A DNA stretch of 64,000 bases from Gymnothorax reevesii (lineage: Eukaryota; Chordata; Actinopteri; Anguilliformes; Muraenidae): contig CM056588.1 of NCBI GenBank assembly GCA_029721435.1, positions 36,053,930-36,117,929 of the forward strand, read 5' to 3'. Made by a program: the position numbers and the translations under genes. The notes beneath the pieces were generated by a model. It ran no database searches and was not told where the DNA came from. It worked only from the letters and a program-made list of their open reading frames with translations. Each line of letters starts with the position of its first letter. Within the stretch, counting starts at the first letter, position 1. Below, piece after piece: positions 1 to 13,800 of this stretch.

Positions 1-462
1 ATGCATATCAGACTCATTAGATTAAATTTTTTTTGGGATTTTCCCCCTTTTTTCTCCACCCTGAACACAGCAAAACTGTTTCTCCCGACTCAGGAAAAAG
101 ATGCCGCGGCAAATGGTGTCTTCGACTCGCGTGAGGATTAGTCCTCGCTTCTTTACACTACGCAGTCGCACCACCAATTACACACTGTCTGTGCCATCGG
201 AGGATCATTGAGTAGATTTCAAAATGCTTATAGTCATGCAACCGTACAAGATGTATTTTTCCTTCTTGTCCAGTGAATGCTGGGATACGCTCCTTGTGAC
301 CGTGTATATTTATTTATTTATTTATTTATTTGGTAACTCTTTGGCTCATTTGGCTCTTTTCCTGACAGTTGGTTGAAATTGATCTCAGTTTTAATGCTGC
401 CCCTCTGGTTTTTTTTTTTTTTGTTTCTGTTTTTTTTTTGGGTGGGGTGGGGTGTTCCATAG

Positions 463-1106
463 CCACAGACGGACCTTTATGGGCTGATCCAGGTCTTCTC
501 TGTCGTGTTTGCCGAGGAACCTCCTGTATGCTTTCGCTCACCAATAGACACCATCCCTACTATCATCCAGGAGGACTGTAAGCAATTGTTTATTAAGAAT
601 TCACAACACACCAGTTTGGTTTATTGTTGCTTTTTTTGTCACTATGTGTGTAAGGAATTTTATCGACTGCTGGTGAATTTATAATCATTTTATAGAATAT
701 TTCATTGCAGTGCCCAAAGCTCATCTTTTGTGATTAAAACCACTTTGTTTTCACTCAATAACATATTCAGTCGAATGCCACAAAAGCAAAGTAATAGTTT
801 CCCGTGGTGCTATAGTCTGATAGTCCGACTGACGGCCTTTATTCAACAAACAAGTTTATAGAATTACATCGGCCATTTTTGAATGTTTTCGTTTAATTGA
901 ATCATAAAAATGATTTCACACTACCTACAATTTACTGGACCTAAATTTATATTTTCCTTGTTTTTTTTCCAGGGCAACCTGCACTTTCAAACCCAGAGGC
1001 TTGGATGAAAACTGAAGTCATTTCCCCATCTGACAAGGAAACATATTTCACTTTGAAAAGTGTGGAAGGACTGCAGATTCCAATGGAAAATGAGTCAAAT
1101 TGTTAG
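463..1106 (+). CDS. TSG101-like UEV protein (copy A), 3' end only; exons 463-577 and 973-1106
   Basis: Two exons close a gene whose start lies outside the window. The first (acceptor AG at 461-462, donor gtaagc at 578) is 115 nt, begins in phase 0 and ends in phase 1, as TSG101 exon 5 does. It reads [11 protein letters not shown], then VFAEEPPV, matching the end of the UEV domain. The second exon (acceptor ttccag, 973) stays in frame and gives a 44-residue tail ending NESNC and TAG at 1104-1106. The tail has no resemblance to TSG101's proline-rich, coiled-coil or steadiness-box regions. In the PTAP pocket, TSG101's Val-Phe-Ser reads Val-Cys-Phe here, so ligand choice may differ. A candidate AATAAA lies at 1982. 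It could be a pseudogene, but the frame is open and the splice sites are good. Confidence 0.7.
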
Positions 1107-2008
1107 CTGTTGGTGTGATCTACTCAGGATGTTTTTACAACAGAACTTACAGGGGTATCCTTGGCCACGACAGTGCTTCCTCATGACTGGAAGGCGGACT
1201 GTAGCAGTGAGAATTAAGCTTTGTTTTTTTTTTGTCGGAGGACTCATTTAGGAGAAATTTTGGATTCGGTCCCTGCAGTTTGCTGTCAGTAAAGATGGGA
1301 CACTTGTAACACAGGTGAAGAGGACCAGGAGTGACATCTATCCCGAATCCTCTCTCTGGCCCCTGCACATGGGTTCACCACATATTTGGTCCAGCAGTTA
1401 ATAGATTTATGCTCTGATTTAACTGTCCGGGAGATCCTGGTCAACTTCTTTTTCTGTTTTTGTCATTGTCAGTATTTATCGCAAAAGATCCACATTTTTT
1501 TTGTGTGGTAATTTAATGTTTTTGGACATATAATGGCTCACATCTCTGAAGTTTTCATGTTTATTCAAAAGCACGGCTGCAGCTATAAAGTAACAATGAT
1601 CTCTCCCTCCAGGAGCCATTCATTGATTATTCTGTTTTGCTTTTTGGACCATTTTAGATCGGTGTTGTGTAACACCAGCTTGTATAACGCAAGCATTACT
1701 CAAGTACATAGCCCATGGGCACTCCAATGATTTTTTTTTTTTTTTTTTTTGAGATTTTCCTCTAAAGGGAAACCTGAGGCTAGCTTTCCTTTGATTAACG
1801 CAGCAGACGGCAGTGTACATATTTTCAGCATTCAAAATGATGTATCCATTCACTATGCACTTTTGCTTTTTATATTTGCCTTCTGAATTTAACATAAATG
1901 GAAACAGATGAAACTTGAAAACTCTGATGTTGAATTAATTCAGCCCATGCGTTTAGTCAGTTGAAATGTAGGCTACAATTCAATAAAGCAAGAAAAAATA
2001 GTTTGGTA
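1107..2008. other. 3' UTR of copy A and spacer
   Basis: AT-rich sequence with T-runs (for example 1730-1751) and no exon or open frame that I recognise. AATAAA at 1982-1987 is the best candidate polyadenylation signal for copy A. Confidence 0.4.
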
Positions 2009-2010
2009 TA

Positions 2011-3968
2011 GGGGAGACCGGGGTTACCTCGTCATGATTTTGTATACTGAGCCAAAATAAAAACTTCACACTCGTTTGGAGGTTGATAAGTTGAACATAC
2101 GAGAAATGAGGTTTTAAATAATGATTATATTTAATTTATTTAATTTTATTTAATGTCTATAATGTAACCAGTCCCACCGGAAATGCTATGGAAATATCCA
2201 AGAGTAAAAATGGTAAGTTACAACTTGAATAAGAGTAGTGCGTAGGCGATTACGTATGGTTTGGGCGGTCACAGGACCTCTAAGCAATTAATTCCTTGTG
2301 GAAGTAGCAGGGACAAATCGACTATGCAAATGGCGTAAGATAATTTGTCAGTCTTCTGCTTTTGATGTCACACGTGGGCTACCAGAACGAGGTCGGTCAG
2401 CTGTGGTGCCAGTTTGTTGGAGACCTGCCCGAAGATCATGGATAGTCCATCGACTGCATCCCATAACCCTTGCAACGTCAGTGACAGATGTTTCCGTATT
2501 CAGCATGCCAATGGCACGTTCACTCTAAATGTTTGACAGCCATGGCATTGAAAATCAACAAGTAATTAACTGGAAAAACTTGTTTTTCCAAGTTATCACT
2601 CTAACGTGGTAACATGAGCTCACTTGCACATCTCTCATATGGTCATGTGACTAGGAACACGAGAAAACATGGTTTTAGCTTAAAGTACGCTCGCACATGC
2701 TACGTACCTGTGCACGTCGGAGTTGATGTGTGTCATGATGTCTTTGACAACGCATTTACCCCTAGTGATAATAAAAACTCTTATTAAAATTTCAAGAAAA
2801 TATTTAAAAATTTATGAGTGTGAAGTTTCTTTTTTGACTCAGTAGCCTATATTTGGCTTCATAACTCTTTGTTGCTAAAACTGAGATAAATACCTTTATG
2901 GTCTATGTGTAGTGCAGAATGTCGCCTACAAAAGTTGCATTGATACAATCTCAATATAATGTATATATTCGTCACAATATTCAATTTTCTATATGTCACA
3001 AACATGCCGAAGTAACCCTATACCCAGGGTTACTTTGTCAGATGGGTGGGGTAAAATTGTTATAGTTGGCAATCTGCTGAAGCTGAAAAATACAGTCCCA
3101 TATTCTCATAATCCTCATGTGCCCACCCTTTGCATGAGGAGCACTGGACCCACTCCTCTCCACCTTTGGATGATCAGTAAGGACCGCGGCACCAAAGAGG
3201 AGCAGCTAACATTCCCACTGACAAAGGAATGGAATGAAATGCAGAGGCCCCAAGGCTGGCACCTGCCAACCCCAAATACTCTGCCAACACCTCCGCTTTA
3301 ATGGGCCCCACCTGTGGCCCAGAATGAGAAAGGGGAGGGGTTGCAAGGAGCAAACCCTTACAAACCCATACTTGTGTCCTCCAAACAAAGGCCCTAATTG
3401 GTCCTCCATCATAAACATAAAATAAATGCAAATATTAGGATTATTAAGACACTATAGGTGTCTGAAAAACAATAAATCGGCTCCCATATATGACTTAGGA
3501 ATATTTTAATATAAGCCTAACACATGACCTACAAGCGGGGCAACCTCAACACCCTGACAAACGAACCCCATGCTGATTGGCCAATGTAGCCCCCGGCTCC
3601 CATTTTGGAAATCAGACGGCAGATCTCATCTCATGATCGCTGCAGGCCTTTATCTTATGTGTTGTTAATAACTCTAGTTACATACGTTTGTGAAACAGAA
3701 AAAACACCATGGAAATCTGTCTTCAAAGAAAGTAGACGCATTTCTTTCAGAAACTCAAAGTTTGGAATTTGGGCCGAAATTCAGTTATTTAAGCACTTAA
3801 GCACTTAAATGACACTACAATTCATTCTTCTTTCCAAGAGATGACGTCGCTGGGATGTCACATAATTTGTACATTTTCGTTTTCCCTTAATTCCCTTCAG
3901 TGCGTTTTTGCGTTCAAAAACTGAGGTGAAAAACCTAACCCCGTAACCGAAGTGACCCCGGTCTCCCC
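2011..3968. mobile_element. Non-autonomous DNA transposon with 17-bp TIRs and TA target duplication
   Basis: The left end reads ggggagaccggggttac and the right end is the complement of ggggagaccggggtcac, 16 of 17 bases matching. Both ends are flanked by TA (2009-2010 and 3969-3970). The 1.96-kb interior has no intact transposase. It does contain a broken Tc1-type N-terminal fragment, which is probably a separate nested insertion. The terminal sequence alone does not let me assign a superfamily. Confidence 0.6.
2230..2530 (-). pseudogene. Tc1-like transposase, N-terminal helix-turn-helix remnant
   Basis: Read on the minus strand, this gives a Tc1-type paired-like DNA-binding segment: RAIGML, SVTDVARVMG, then QQTGTTADRPRSGSPRVT, followed by a stop and further recognisable residues ending TAQTIRNRLR. 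The GRPR-like hinge between the two helix-turn-helix subdomains is visible as RSGSPR. At least two stop codons interrupt it and no catalytic DDE part follows, so it is a dead fragment. Confidence 0.7.
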
Positions 3969-4110
3969 TACCATCAAATATGAATTGCAGCTATTCAAAA
4001 CTGAGAAGTCAAACAAGAAAAACTGTGGCATAAAAGTTGTGTTTAAGGCAGTGAGGATCTACTCAATAGGACAAGTGAGCTTGTATTTTTCAAAGAATCG
4101 GATGAAACGT

Positions 4111-4186
4111 CATTGACGTCAAAGGACAGCGCACATTCTCTTACACTTTAAACCAGATAATAAGAGGCTCGCGTTTCCCCGCCCTT
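4111..4186 (+). promoter_or_regulatory. Candidate promoter of copy B: CRE-like palindrome and GC box
   Basis: A TGACGTCA palindrome lies at 4114-4121, about 110 bp upstream of the copy B start codon, and ccccgccc at 4177-4184 resembles an Sp1-type GC box. The position suits a core promoter. No transcript data support it. Confidence 0.35.
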
Positions 4187-4227
4187 GTTTATAGCTCGTC
4201 AGTTCCCAGCGTCTCATGCAGCTGCGA

Positions 4228-7200
4228 ATGGCCAGTGTCACCTCAAAAATGTTGAAGAACATGCTTAAGGTAAACTAAATCGTGGTATACTGTACCAAAT
4301 TAGAACAGACTTTATGCTTTATATTACAAACCAATTACTCTGTCATGGTCAGTCCGCTGAGTTAGTGAGTTAGTTAGTTAGTCAGTTAGTGCTGAGGAGA
4401 CACTTATTCTATTCCGTCTTTTGAAGAAGTTTTACAGTATCGTTCAGGATGTGAGAATTGCCTACCGATTGCCGGAATATTGACCAGCTAGAGTGAATCC
4501 CGAAATACTTATTTTGTGATTCCTATTTTATTTGTATACATTTCTGTCTGTCATTTACCTAGAGGTACAAATACGTGGATTTGACACAGCAAGATATCAG
4601 CGCAGTGCTCGCTCAGTATAAAGACCTGAGACCTGTCATGGATACGTACGGTAATGCGCTTCATTTTACTATTTGAGCTTCACGCAGCACTAAATTTGCG
4701 TCCCTGTCGGCTATAGAAGTGTTGAAACTGTATTTGCGGTCTTCTCTTCGTTGCAGTTTTTAATGACGGTTCTTCCCGGAATTTGATGAGTTTATGCGGA
4801 ACCGTGCCAGTGAATTACAGAGGTAAACTCTCACTTTCTGTTTTCCCTGCTGGTGCACTGACATAATGTCACACACATTTTTAAGGCCCATTTACAAAAA
4901 AAGTTTGCCTATGATGAGCAATGCAAATGAAGTAAAGAAAAAAAGAGTGCTTTCAAAGGTACATTCACCATGTCTACCATCAGTCTACCATGTTTTAAAT
5001 TCTAGCCGAGACCTATAGGCCTATAACAACATATTAGCCCAGTAGCGGAGCTACAGCTGTCTGTCCTGGCTAGATCTCAATCATTTTCCTTTATTGACTT
5101 CTTTTCCAATTATCGTAATTGGTAACTGGTTTCTCACCGTATGCGATCTAACAGCGATGAAATCATGGGCTAAATTCAGTGCAGAAAAAAAATGTGCCTA
5201 CTAGTGATGCGCGGGTCGAGGTTTTTTAACACCCGCACCAACCCGGCCCGACGTGACAGCAAACCCGCCCCGCTAAAACTCGCACTGATTTTCAACCCGA
5301 ACCATCCCGGCTCTAGGCGATTTTTTTCAACACAGCTTATAATGTAGGCCTAGGCGTTTTTTTTCCAAACTAGGCAAAAACAAAATCGCGTCAACAGTGC
5401 CAGGGTTTAAGCGATTACGGCGCGCTTCCAAGACACGGCCAGCCGAACTGAAGCTTCGCTCGCTTGTTGCGCTAGTTGTTGGGACGCAGAGAACTGTTTT
5501 GGCCACCATGGAGTTTTACACGATTTGGCCTATTCTTTGTCTCATGGTATTGTAATTAATGAGAGCAAGGCTAAGTTTATGACCATACAAGCTTCAGTAA
5601 TAAATTACCTATTCGTTTGGGTGATATGTGTAGCCTACAGAATGGTGTGATAGAAATGTACATCCAAGAAGTGTCTTTACTGCCGATGGCAGCACACGCT
5701 CTGCTGTTAGAGAACACGTAGCTGATAAACGGAAACAACTCAACAAGTTGATTTTATTTTTGAATACGAATCGTCATATGCCTTTCACTGTGAAGTGGCG
5801 AAAAATGTTTTGACTATGTGTTGTTTGGACCCACAGGTCAATAAAATTACTACTAGCCTACTATGTAATATTTTGGTGCTGACTGCAGAACGATTTAGAA
5901 GATGAGCTATCATTCAACCTTTAGATCCTCAGACTAACCGTGGAGGATTAAGCCGCGCACCAGTGAGTTCGTGCACATCGAGAGTAGAGAGTAGGAAGAG
6001 GGACAGGTACAATTGGCATTCTATTCTGCTTAAGGTAGCGTTACATCGTTTGACAAGAGCACATTATCAAGGCTGTATGTCTAGAGCCCTCAAGTGGCCG
6101 ATTGCCTATTATAATTTTTATTCGCAATTTCGTGGGAATTAGATGTCGCCACTGTATGGCCCAACCCGCCCGCACCCGCTAAATGTTATTAAAATATTGA
6201 CCCGACCCGCTGGGTGAACCCGCGGGACCCACGGGTTCCGGGCCGACCCGCGCATCACTAGTGCCTACTAATTGGCTAATGCTTTGCGTGATTAAACTCG
6301 TCCGTGTTCCAATGAAACGCGGACTTACACTCTCGGTATTTCGTGGGTTGATTTAAAAAAAAAAAAAAAGTGGCACTCGGCAGTTAAATAGCCTAGGTTA
6401 TAAAAAGCGAGCGGCTCAAGCCATTTGCGTGAGAGTCGACAGATAGGCTCTGCAATTTTGAATAACGTTGATTTAAATACAGCAAATATGCGTCCAGATG
6501 AATGATTGTCATCTTGCCTAATCGGGGAGAAGGAGCAGTTCCTGCTAAGAGCGGAGCGCTCTTGAAGTGAACCTTTTGTTAATCATGAAGAAGACTGAGA
6601 ATAGGTCAGGATTTATAATTGTTTTAAACGGCTGTTTTGTGCAACCCAATTCTCTGTTCCGCCACTGTACTCAATTTAACCCGCGATTTAATCGCTGTTA
6701 GATCGCATGTAGATCGCTGTTAGATCGCATTTTCAACTTGAGAAAATGGCAGTAGTTCGGACAGTGTCACTGACCCACTCCCCCATAGGCAGCCATTATA
6801 ACAGGAGCTGACAGTTGAGAGGCCTTTTTGAAATCGCCACCCTCACCACATACTTGACAGTACAAGAAAAAAAAATACATGGAGACGATCAGCAGAGTCT
6901 CCTCTCACTCAGGGTATTTTTGTTTTTTACCATAAGACCTGTGGTCTGCGAGAAAATGGCAGTAGTTTGGACAGAGTCACTGAGCCACTCCCCCATAGGC
7001 AGCCATTATAACAGGAGCTGACAGTTGAGAGGCCTTTTTGAAATCGCCACCCTGACCACATACTTGGCACTACAAGAAAAAAAATACATGGGGAGGATCA
7101 GCAGTCTCCTCTCACTCACAGTATTTCTGTTTTTACCATAGGACCTACGGTCTGCCAGAAAATGGCAGTAGTTCGGACAATGTGAATGAGGAATTCTTTG

Positions 7201-7277
7201 AATTCCTGTCTGTCAAACAGCACTAATGAGAGAGCAAGCAGTCAGGGGTGCTTCGGTTTCCAAAGAGACAGGCACAC

Positions 7278-7308
<31 letters not shown>

Positions 7309-7514
7309 AGAGGGAGAGACTGACAGTTATAACTGAGTGCAACTGTCCTTAGAATATTTGGTTTTTAAGCTACTACAAACATTCTAGATTAGGATTCTAT
7401 AGAACACTCTTTACTGGTAGACAATCCAGGTGCTGCTGATGAGAGACTCAGACACAAACAAACTTACGAAAGCCCTGCTAGACAAAATACACGCGCGCGC
7501 ACACAAGGCAGACA

Positions 7515-7599
<85 letters not shown>

Positions 7600-7796
7600 G
7601 TCTGTGTTTCTCACTGGAAAAAATACAGCGTCAGCGATTTAACAGGCCGGTATCGACAAATTTAAGAGCGGTTCTTTAAACAATCTTAGATGATACCTGT
7701 GTGTGTGTTAATGTGTGTGTGACGGAGAGAGAGAAAGAAAGAGACAGAGAGAGACAGACAGACTTACTACCTACACTCTGCCAGACTGCCACTCTA

Positions 7797-7848
<52 letters not shown>

Positions 7849-10800
7849 AAGAGACAGACGCACACTCACACATGCATTCATACACACACCCCACACACAC
7901 ATGTATTCACACACACACACACACACATACATGCATAAGATATGCTGTAAATATGAAATTAATCCACACATATAGAAATGCTTGTGAAAATATAGATAGT
8001 ATAAATATTATCATAATAAAATCCATTTTATTCATTTACTTATTATTTGTATTATTTTATGTATATCATCACTCACTGAATTGTTACCTGTCTGTCCAAA
8101 AATGCTTTGGCAAGATTGTATATCATACAGTCATGCCAATAAAGCTTATTGAATTGAAAAAAAAAATAGAATTGATTGACAGACAGACAAACAAACTAAT
8201 GTTTATGATGCGTTTTCATGCATTGTTTTAACATGTTGATATGGAAAGATGATTCCATTGTTGCCTGCATCTGGTAAATATAACTGGTGATGTATTCATT
8301 CAACACAATGAACACGGTCTAAGCTTTTCTCATGTCTGATCCATTCACTGTTGGTGGCAAAATTTGAGCAAGCACACTTTGCATTTTCTCCGTGGAAATG
8401 CAGTCAAGTTTTTATCTATTGCTACGTTTTACTGTTGCTTTTTTTATGTCTGTAAAGCACTTTGTGACACTTGTCTGTGAAAAGTGCTGTATAAATAAAA
8501 TGTACTTACTTACTCTCTTACTTACGTGCAGAATGTTTTTTGGCGTTGTCTTGCTGAAAGAAGCGGGGACGTCCCTGAAAATGACGTCGCCTGGATGGTA
8601 GCATATGTTGCTCCAAAACTTTTATGTACCTTTGAGCTTTAATAGTGCCTTCACAGATGTGCGAGTTACCCATGCCATGGGCACTGACATATCCCCATAC
8701 CATCACAGATGCTGGCTTTTGAACTCTGCGCTGATAACAATCATGATGGTCCTTCTCCTCTTTGGCGCGGAAGACATAAGGTCCATGATTTACAAAGACA
8801 ACTTGAATTGTGGACTCGTCAGACCACAACACACTTTGATGCTTTGCATTAGTCCATCTCAGATAAACTCAGGCCCAGAGAAGCTGGCGGCGTTTCTGGG
8901 TGTTGTTGATATTTGACTTTAGCTTTGCATGGTACAATTTTATCTTGCACCCGTGGATGTAGCGACGAACTGTGTTAATTGACAACAGTTTTCCGCAGTG
9001 CTCCTGAGCCCACATGGTAATATCCTTTACAGAATTAAGTCAGTTTTTAATGGAGTGCCACCTGAGGGACCAACGGTCACAGGCATTCAATGTTGGTTTT
9101 CAGCCTTTCAGTCAGTTACGTGTAGAGATTTCTCTGGATTCTCTGAATCTTTTGATGATATTATGGACTGTAGATGATGAAATCCCTAAATTCTATGCAA
9201 TTCTGCATTGAGAAACACTGTTCTTAAACTTCTGGACTATTTGCTCTCATAATTCACAAAGTGCTGAACCTCACCCCATTCTTGCTTGTGAACGACTGAG
9301 CCTTTCGGGGATGCTCCTTTTATACCTAATCATGACACTCATGTGTTTCCAATTAACCTCTTTACATGTGGAATGATCCAAACAGGTGTTTTTTGAGCAT
9401 TCCTGAACTTTCCCAGTCTTTTGTTGCCCCTGACCCAGCTTTTTTGGAACATGTCGCTGGCATTAAATTCAAAATGAGTGAATATTTCCAAAAAAAACAA
9501 TAAAGTTTATCAGTTTGAACATTAAACATCTTGTCTTTGCAGTGTACTCAATTGAATATAGGTTGAAAAGTAATCGCAAATTCTTGTATTCTGTTTTATT
9601 CTTGTTTTACACAACATCCCAACTTCATTGGAATTGGGGTTTGTAGAAAATTTATCCTTATTTCAAATCTTATGACTGCTGCTGAGTCCCTAAAAGTTGG
9701 CGCTGAGGCAGTCTTGTGGGATAATAATGATTTGACAAGTTGGAATAATAAGGTGATATGAAACAGATGATATTATAAAATCACAGTTAGGAGAGCTAAC
9801 TGTGTTATTGTATCAGCGCTGAAGACCTAAAGAGCAAAGATTGGTTGAAGCTCACTATTAATGCAAAAATATATTTATGCCAGACACGTTTTTGACATCA
9901 CCTGTTCCAGGAACATTCCTGCATTTTCCAGAAATACACTTCTAAATCACATTCTGCGTGGATTACAAGCGCATAACTGCTTAAGCAGAAAGTGTGGGCG
10001 CTAGGCTGGCCTGCCTGCAGTCCTGATCTCTCTGATTGAGAATGTGCTGTGTTATGAAGCAAAATATAGAGCGGTTAAGGTAATGTACGATGGTTCAGCT
10101 GAAGATCTGCGTAATGGAGGAATGGAGAAAAATTCCACTCGCTAGATTTGACCAACTGCCGTCTTCTGAGCCCAAATGCTGAATAAGTGCGATTAAAAGA
10201 CATGGTCATGTCATACAGTAGTGAACAGTCAAGCGTTGAAGTTTTTGGAACTACGCTACTGTCATCAGATTGCATTTTCAATAACTAACAACAGTGTGTT
10301 GTACTTTTTAAAGTAGAGGGTGGATGGACTTTTAAATTACGTGTGCCACCTTTTTCAGAATTTGGATTGAGCATTCTTCGCAAACTTTTGAACATTCCTT
10401 AGCCTGTACCAATTCAACAGATATTTTAGCTTTAACTAATGAAATGGCTTGCAGGTTACTGCATCACAGTTTGGATGATGGTTTGAAGCCACATGTCTGT
10501 AGGTGGGTAAAGAACATGTATTTTTATATTATATCCCAGTGTGCATCTGGCTGCTGGACATAAGTCTTTGGGATGTGCTGGAGGAGACTTGGAATGGTTT
10601 GGCTTTCTAATATGGGGCATCAGCTCTTTGTTCATGATTTTTTCGTCTGAAGTCACATGACCCCTGCATGTTTTTGTCCTGCAGGGAACGAGTATAATAT
10701 CCCAGTGTGCCTCTGGCTGCTGGACACCTACCCCCTCAATCCCCCCCTTTGCTTTGTGAAGCCGACCAGTGCGATGATGATAAAGACCGGCAAACACATC

Positions 10801-13800
10801 GATGCCAATGGAAAGATATACCTGCCGTACCTGCATGAGTGGAAACATGTGAGGCTCTAATATTCACTTTTGCAAAACATTTCTGTTCATATACAGCTAA
10901 ATTTACTTGGTCTTTTAGAGCTTATCCTTCAACAAGAGTTTTCATCGGTATTTTGTCTCAGAAGATGAGGAGTGCGAAAATAAAATTGATGTTTATCAGG
11001 ACAGGAATGGTCAGACAGTCCAAGTCAGAAACCAATTGGGAGGATTGAGGCACAGAATTGTGAGGCAGAGGCTAATCGTGGAGCAGGCAGGAGTTATAAA
11101 ACCAGGCTAGAAGAATGCAGTTCAAAATCTGTGTCCAAATCAGAGTCAGACACAGAGATGCCAACAACCAGAAACTAATCACACAGAAGAGGCAGATCCA
11201 AAAATAAGAAAACAGGGAAACAAACTTGAGCATGAAGAGCAGAATAATAATAATACATTTTATTTATAATGCACCCTTCATTAATAAAAATCTCAAAGTG
11301 CTACCGGAAAAAAAACAAAAACCAAGGATCAACAAGAGATTAAAAACAGTAAGATCTTTATAAAACACAAGGAAAGAGACTTGTAGTGTAAACAGAGCAA
11401 AGCAATGGAACAAACTTTCACTAGACTGGCAAAAACAGGGAGAATGTAAGGGCTCGGGAGTAATCAGGGAGAGGAGAGGCGAGAGTGAAGCACAGAGGGC
11501 AGGGCAACAAACAAGACAGTGAAACAATTAACCCTTGAACACCCAGCTTTTACAAAACCAAATAAGACTAGATCTCAGACATGCTTAAAGTTTTTATTAA
11601 ATTCTGAGTTTACCATTGCATTTCATCATATGTAATAGCAAAATTAAATATTCCTTAATCATTTCTGCACAAGTTGGACACATTTATTTATAGCAAAATG
11701 ATTTTACATTATTCGAGCAAATATTCAGATACACGATCAGCTTGCATTTGAATCTTTGCAGAAGACCTTGATGAGTAGAATCCAGTGTTTAATTGCTCAA
11801 TTCGATTGAAAGCCTGCACCCTCACCGGCCTTTTGTGCATAAGTTCAAGGATCCCAAGGCAATCGAAAAACGCAGAAAAATCCATATTTGGGCAGAGGAG
11901 TCAATTAGCAAAATAGTGAAATTTCCGTATGCGGGCCTGAAAGGGTTAATCACACAACTGAGAGCGAGACATGGAACACAGAATGCGATAGGTGAACATG
12001 CGCGCTTACAACCTCAGAGAAAACAAAGCATATAGAAATGCAGAAACACAAAAAGGAAATGCAGAGTAAAAACTGGAAGGGCAGTTGGTAGAGCGCATAC
12101 CTCCGTCACGCCACTGGTTTGACCGATCGCGGTCAAAATCAATAGGGTTTATCCCCGATGTAATTGCAACCCACCCATAAAATTTTATAGATATTAGTTC
12201 ATTACTTTTTGAGTTAACTTGTGTACTGACAAACAGACAAGCCAATGCTGGCAAAAACATAACCTCCTTGGCAGAGGTAAAAAAGAAAAAAATTACATCT
12301 TTTAACTGGCCTGATAATGGATATGGACACCCAGGTGCTGCACTGTGGCTGCCTACTGCTTCTAAACAACTTGGATGGGTCAAATACGGAGGACAAATTT
12401 GTTCCTAGGTTCAGTAAAGTATATTTTAAAATGGATGTCCCAGTACAGGCCTTGTTTTTGTTGAGATTAGTAGTTTTGGCCAAAATCTAATATTTTTACA
12501 CACATATGTCAGATGTTTTACCCTACTTATTTAACGGGTACCTAATCATATAGAAATGGATACCAATGGACAGACATCTGATATTTGCTCACTGAAGTAA
12601 TTTTTTGCTACAGTGCTGATTCAGACCAAGTTTCACATTAAACGTCTTCCATTGGATGCACTTTTTAAGGTAGGTATATACTCCCAAATACGTTTATTTC
12701 TCTTTCATTCATAACAATTTATCACCAACATCATATGAACAACTACTAAATACAGAATTAAAGTGATGGTTCATTTACATTAATTATGCTAATTAGGTCC
12801 AGAGATGGCTACCACAATGTGGAACTTCATCAAATACCTCCGGCAGGATATCTCTAAAACTTTTTGTTACTTTAATCTCAAATTTTCACAGATCATTTAT
12901 GACTATATAGTGCATATTATGATGGGATGGTTTTCAGAAATAATATTTCTGTGAAAAAATATGGTCATTTTAGTGTTTTTTTTTTTACTTTATTGGGTAC
13001 CTAATTACCACAAAATCTAGAGTTACACAAATGATTTCTTCAAAATGCCTGGTCAGTCCAAAGACATGCATCTGGTGAATGTACAAAACCCAAAACCAGT
13101 GAAGTTGGCACGTTATGTAAATCGTAGATAAAAACAAAATACAATGATTTGCAAATCCTTTTCAACTTATATTCAATTGAATACACTGCAAAGACAAGAT
13201 GTTTAATGTTCAAACTGAGAAACTTTTTTTTTTTTGCAAATAATCATTAACTTAGAATTCAAAGGCAGCAACACATTGCAAAAAAGTTGGCACAAGGGCC
13301 TTTTTACCACTGTGTTACATCGCCTTTCCTTTTAATGACACTCAGTAAAAGTCTGGGAACTGAGGAGACCCATTTTTGAAGCTTTTCAGGTGGAACTCTT
13401 TCACATTCTTGCTTGATTTACAGCTTAAGTTGTTCAACAGTCCGGGGTCTCCGTTGTCGTATTTTACGCTTCATCATGCGCCACACATTTTCAATGGGAG
13501 ACAAGTCTGGACTAGAGGCAGGCCAGTCTAGTACCCGCACTCTTTTACTACGGAGCCATGCTGTTGTAACACGTGCAGAATGTGGCTTGGCATTGTCTTG
13601 CTGAAATAAGCAGGGCCGTCCATGAAAAAGACGTTGCTTGGATGGCAACATATGTTGCTCCAAAACCTGTATGTACCTTTCAGCATTAATGGTGCCTTCA
13701 CAAATGAGTAAGTTGCCCATGCCTTGGGCACTAGTACACCCCCATACCATCACAGATGCTGGCTTTTGAACTTTGCGCCTATAACAGTCCGGATGGTTCT

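Larger units (their letters stand above)
5040..6760. mobile_element. Copy of a hAT-type element, split by a second hAT insertion
   Basis: 5040-5193 and about 6269-6630 match the left arm of the foldback element at 16272-17004 in the same order (calatcattttcc-type start, attatcgtaattgg, gcgatctaacagcgatgaa, gtcgacag, cgtccagatgaatgattg). The left end at 5040 begins cagtagcgg, a variant of the cagtggcgc terminus. The two halves are interrupted by the 5202-6260 insertion, so this copy is the older one. The right boundary is uncertain. It lies in intron 3 of copy B. Confidence 0.55.

Noticed and set aside
7430..8231. Several overlapping ORFs over the 7.4-8.2 kb region on both strands
   Set aside because: They translate (CA)n/(GT)n microsatellites into His-Thr or Cys-Val runs. 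No protein signal remains outside the repeats.
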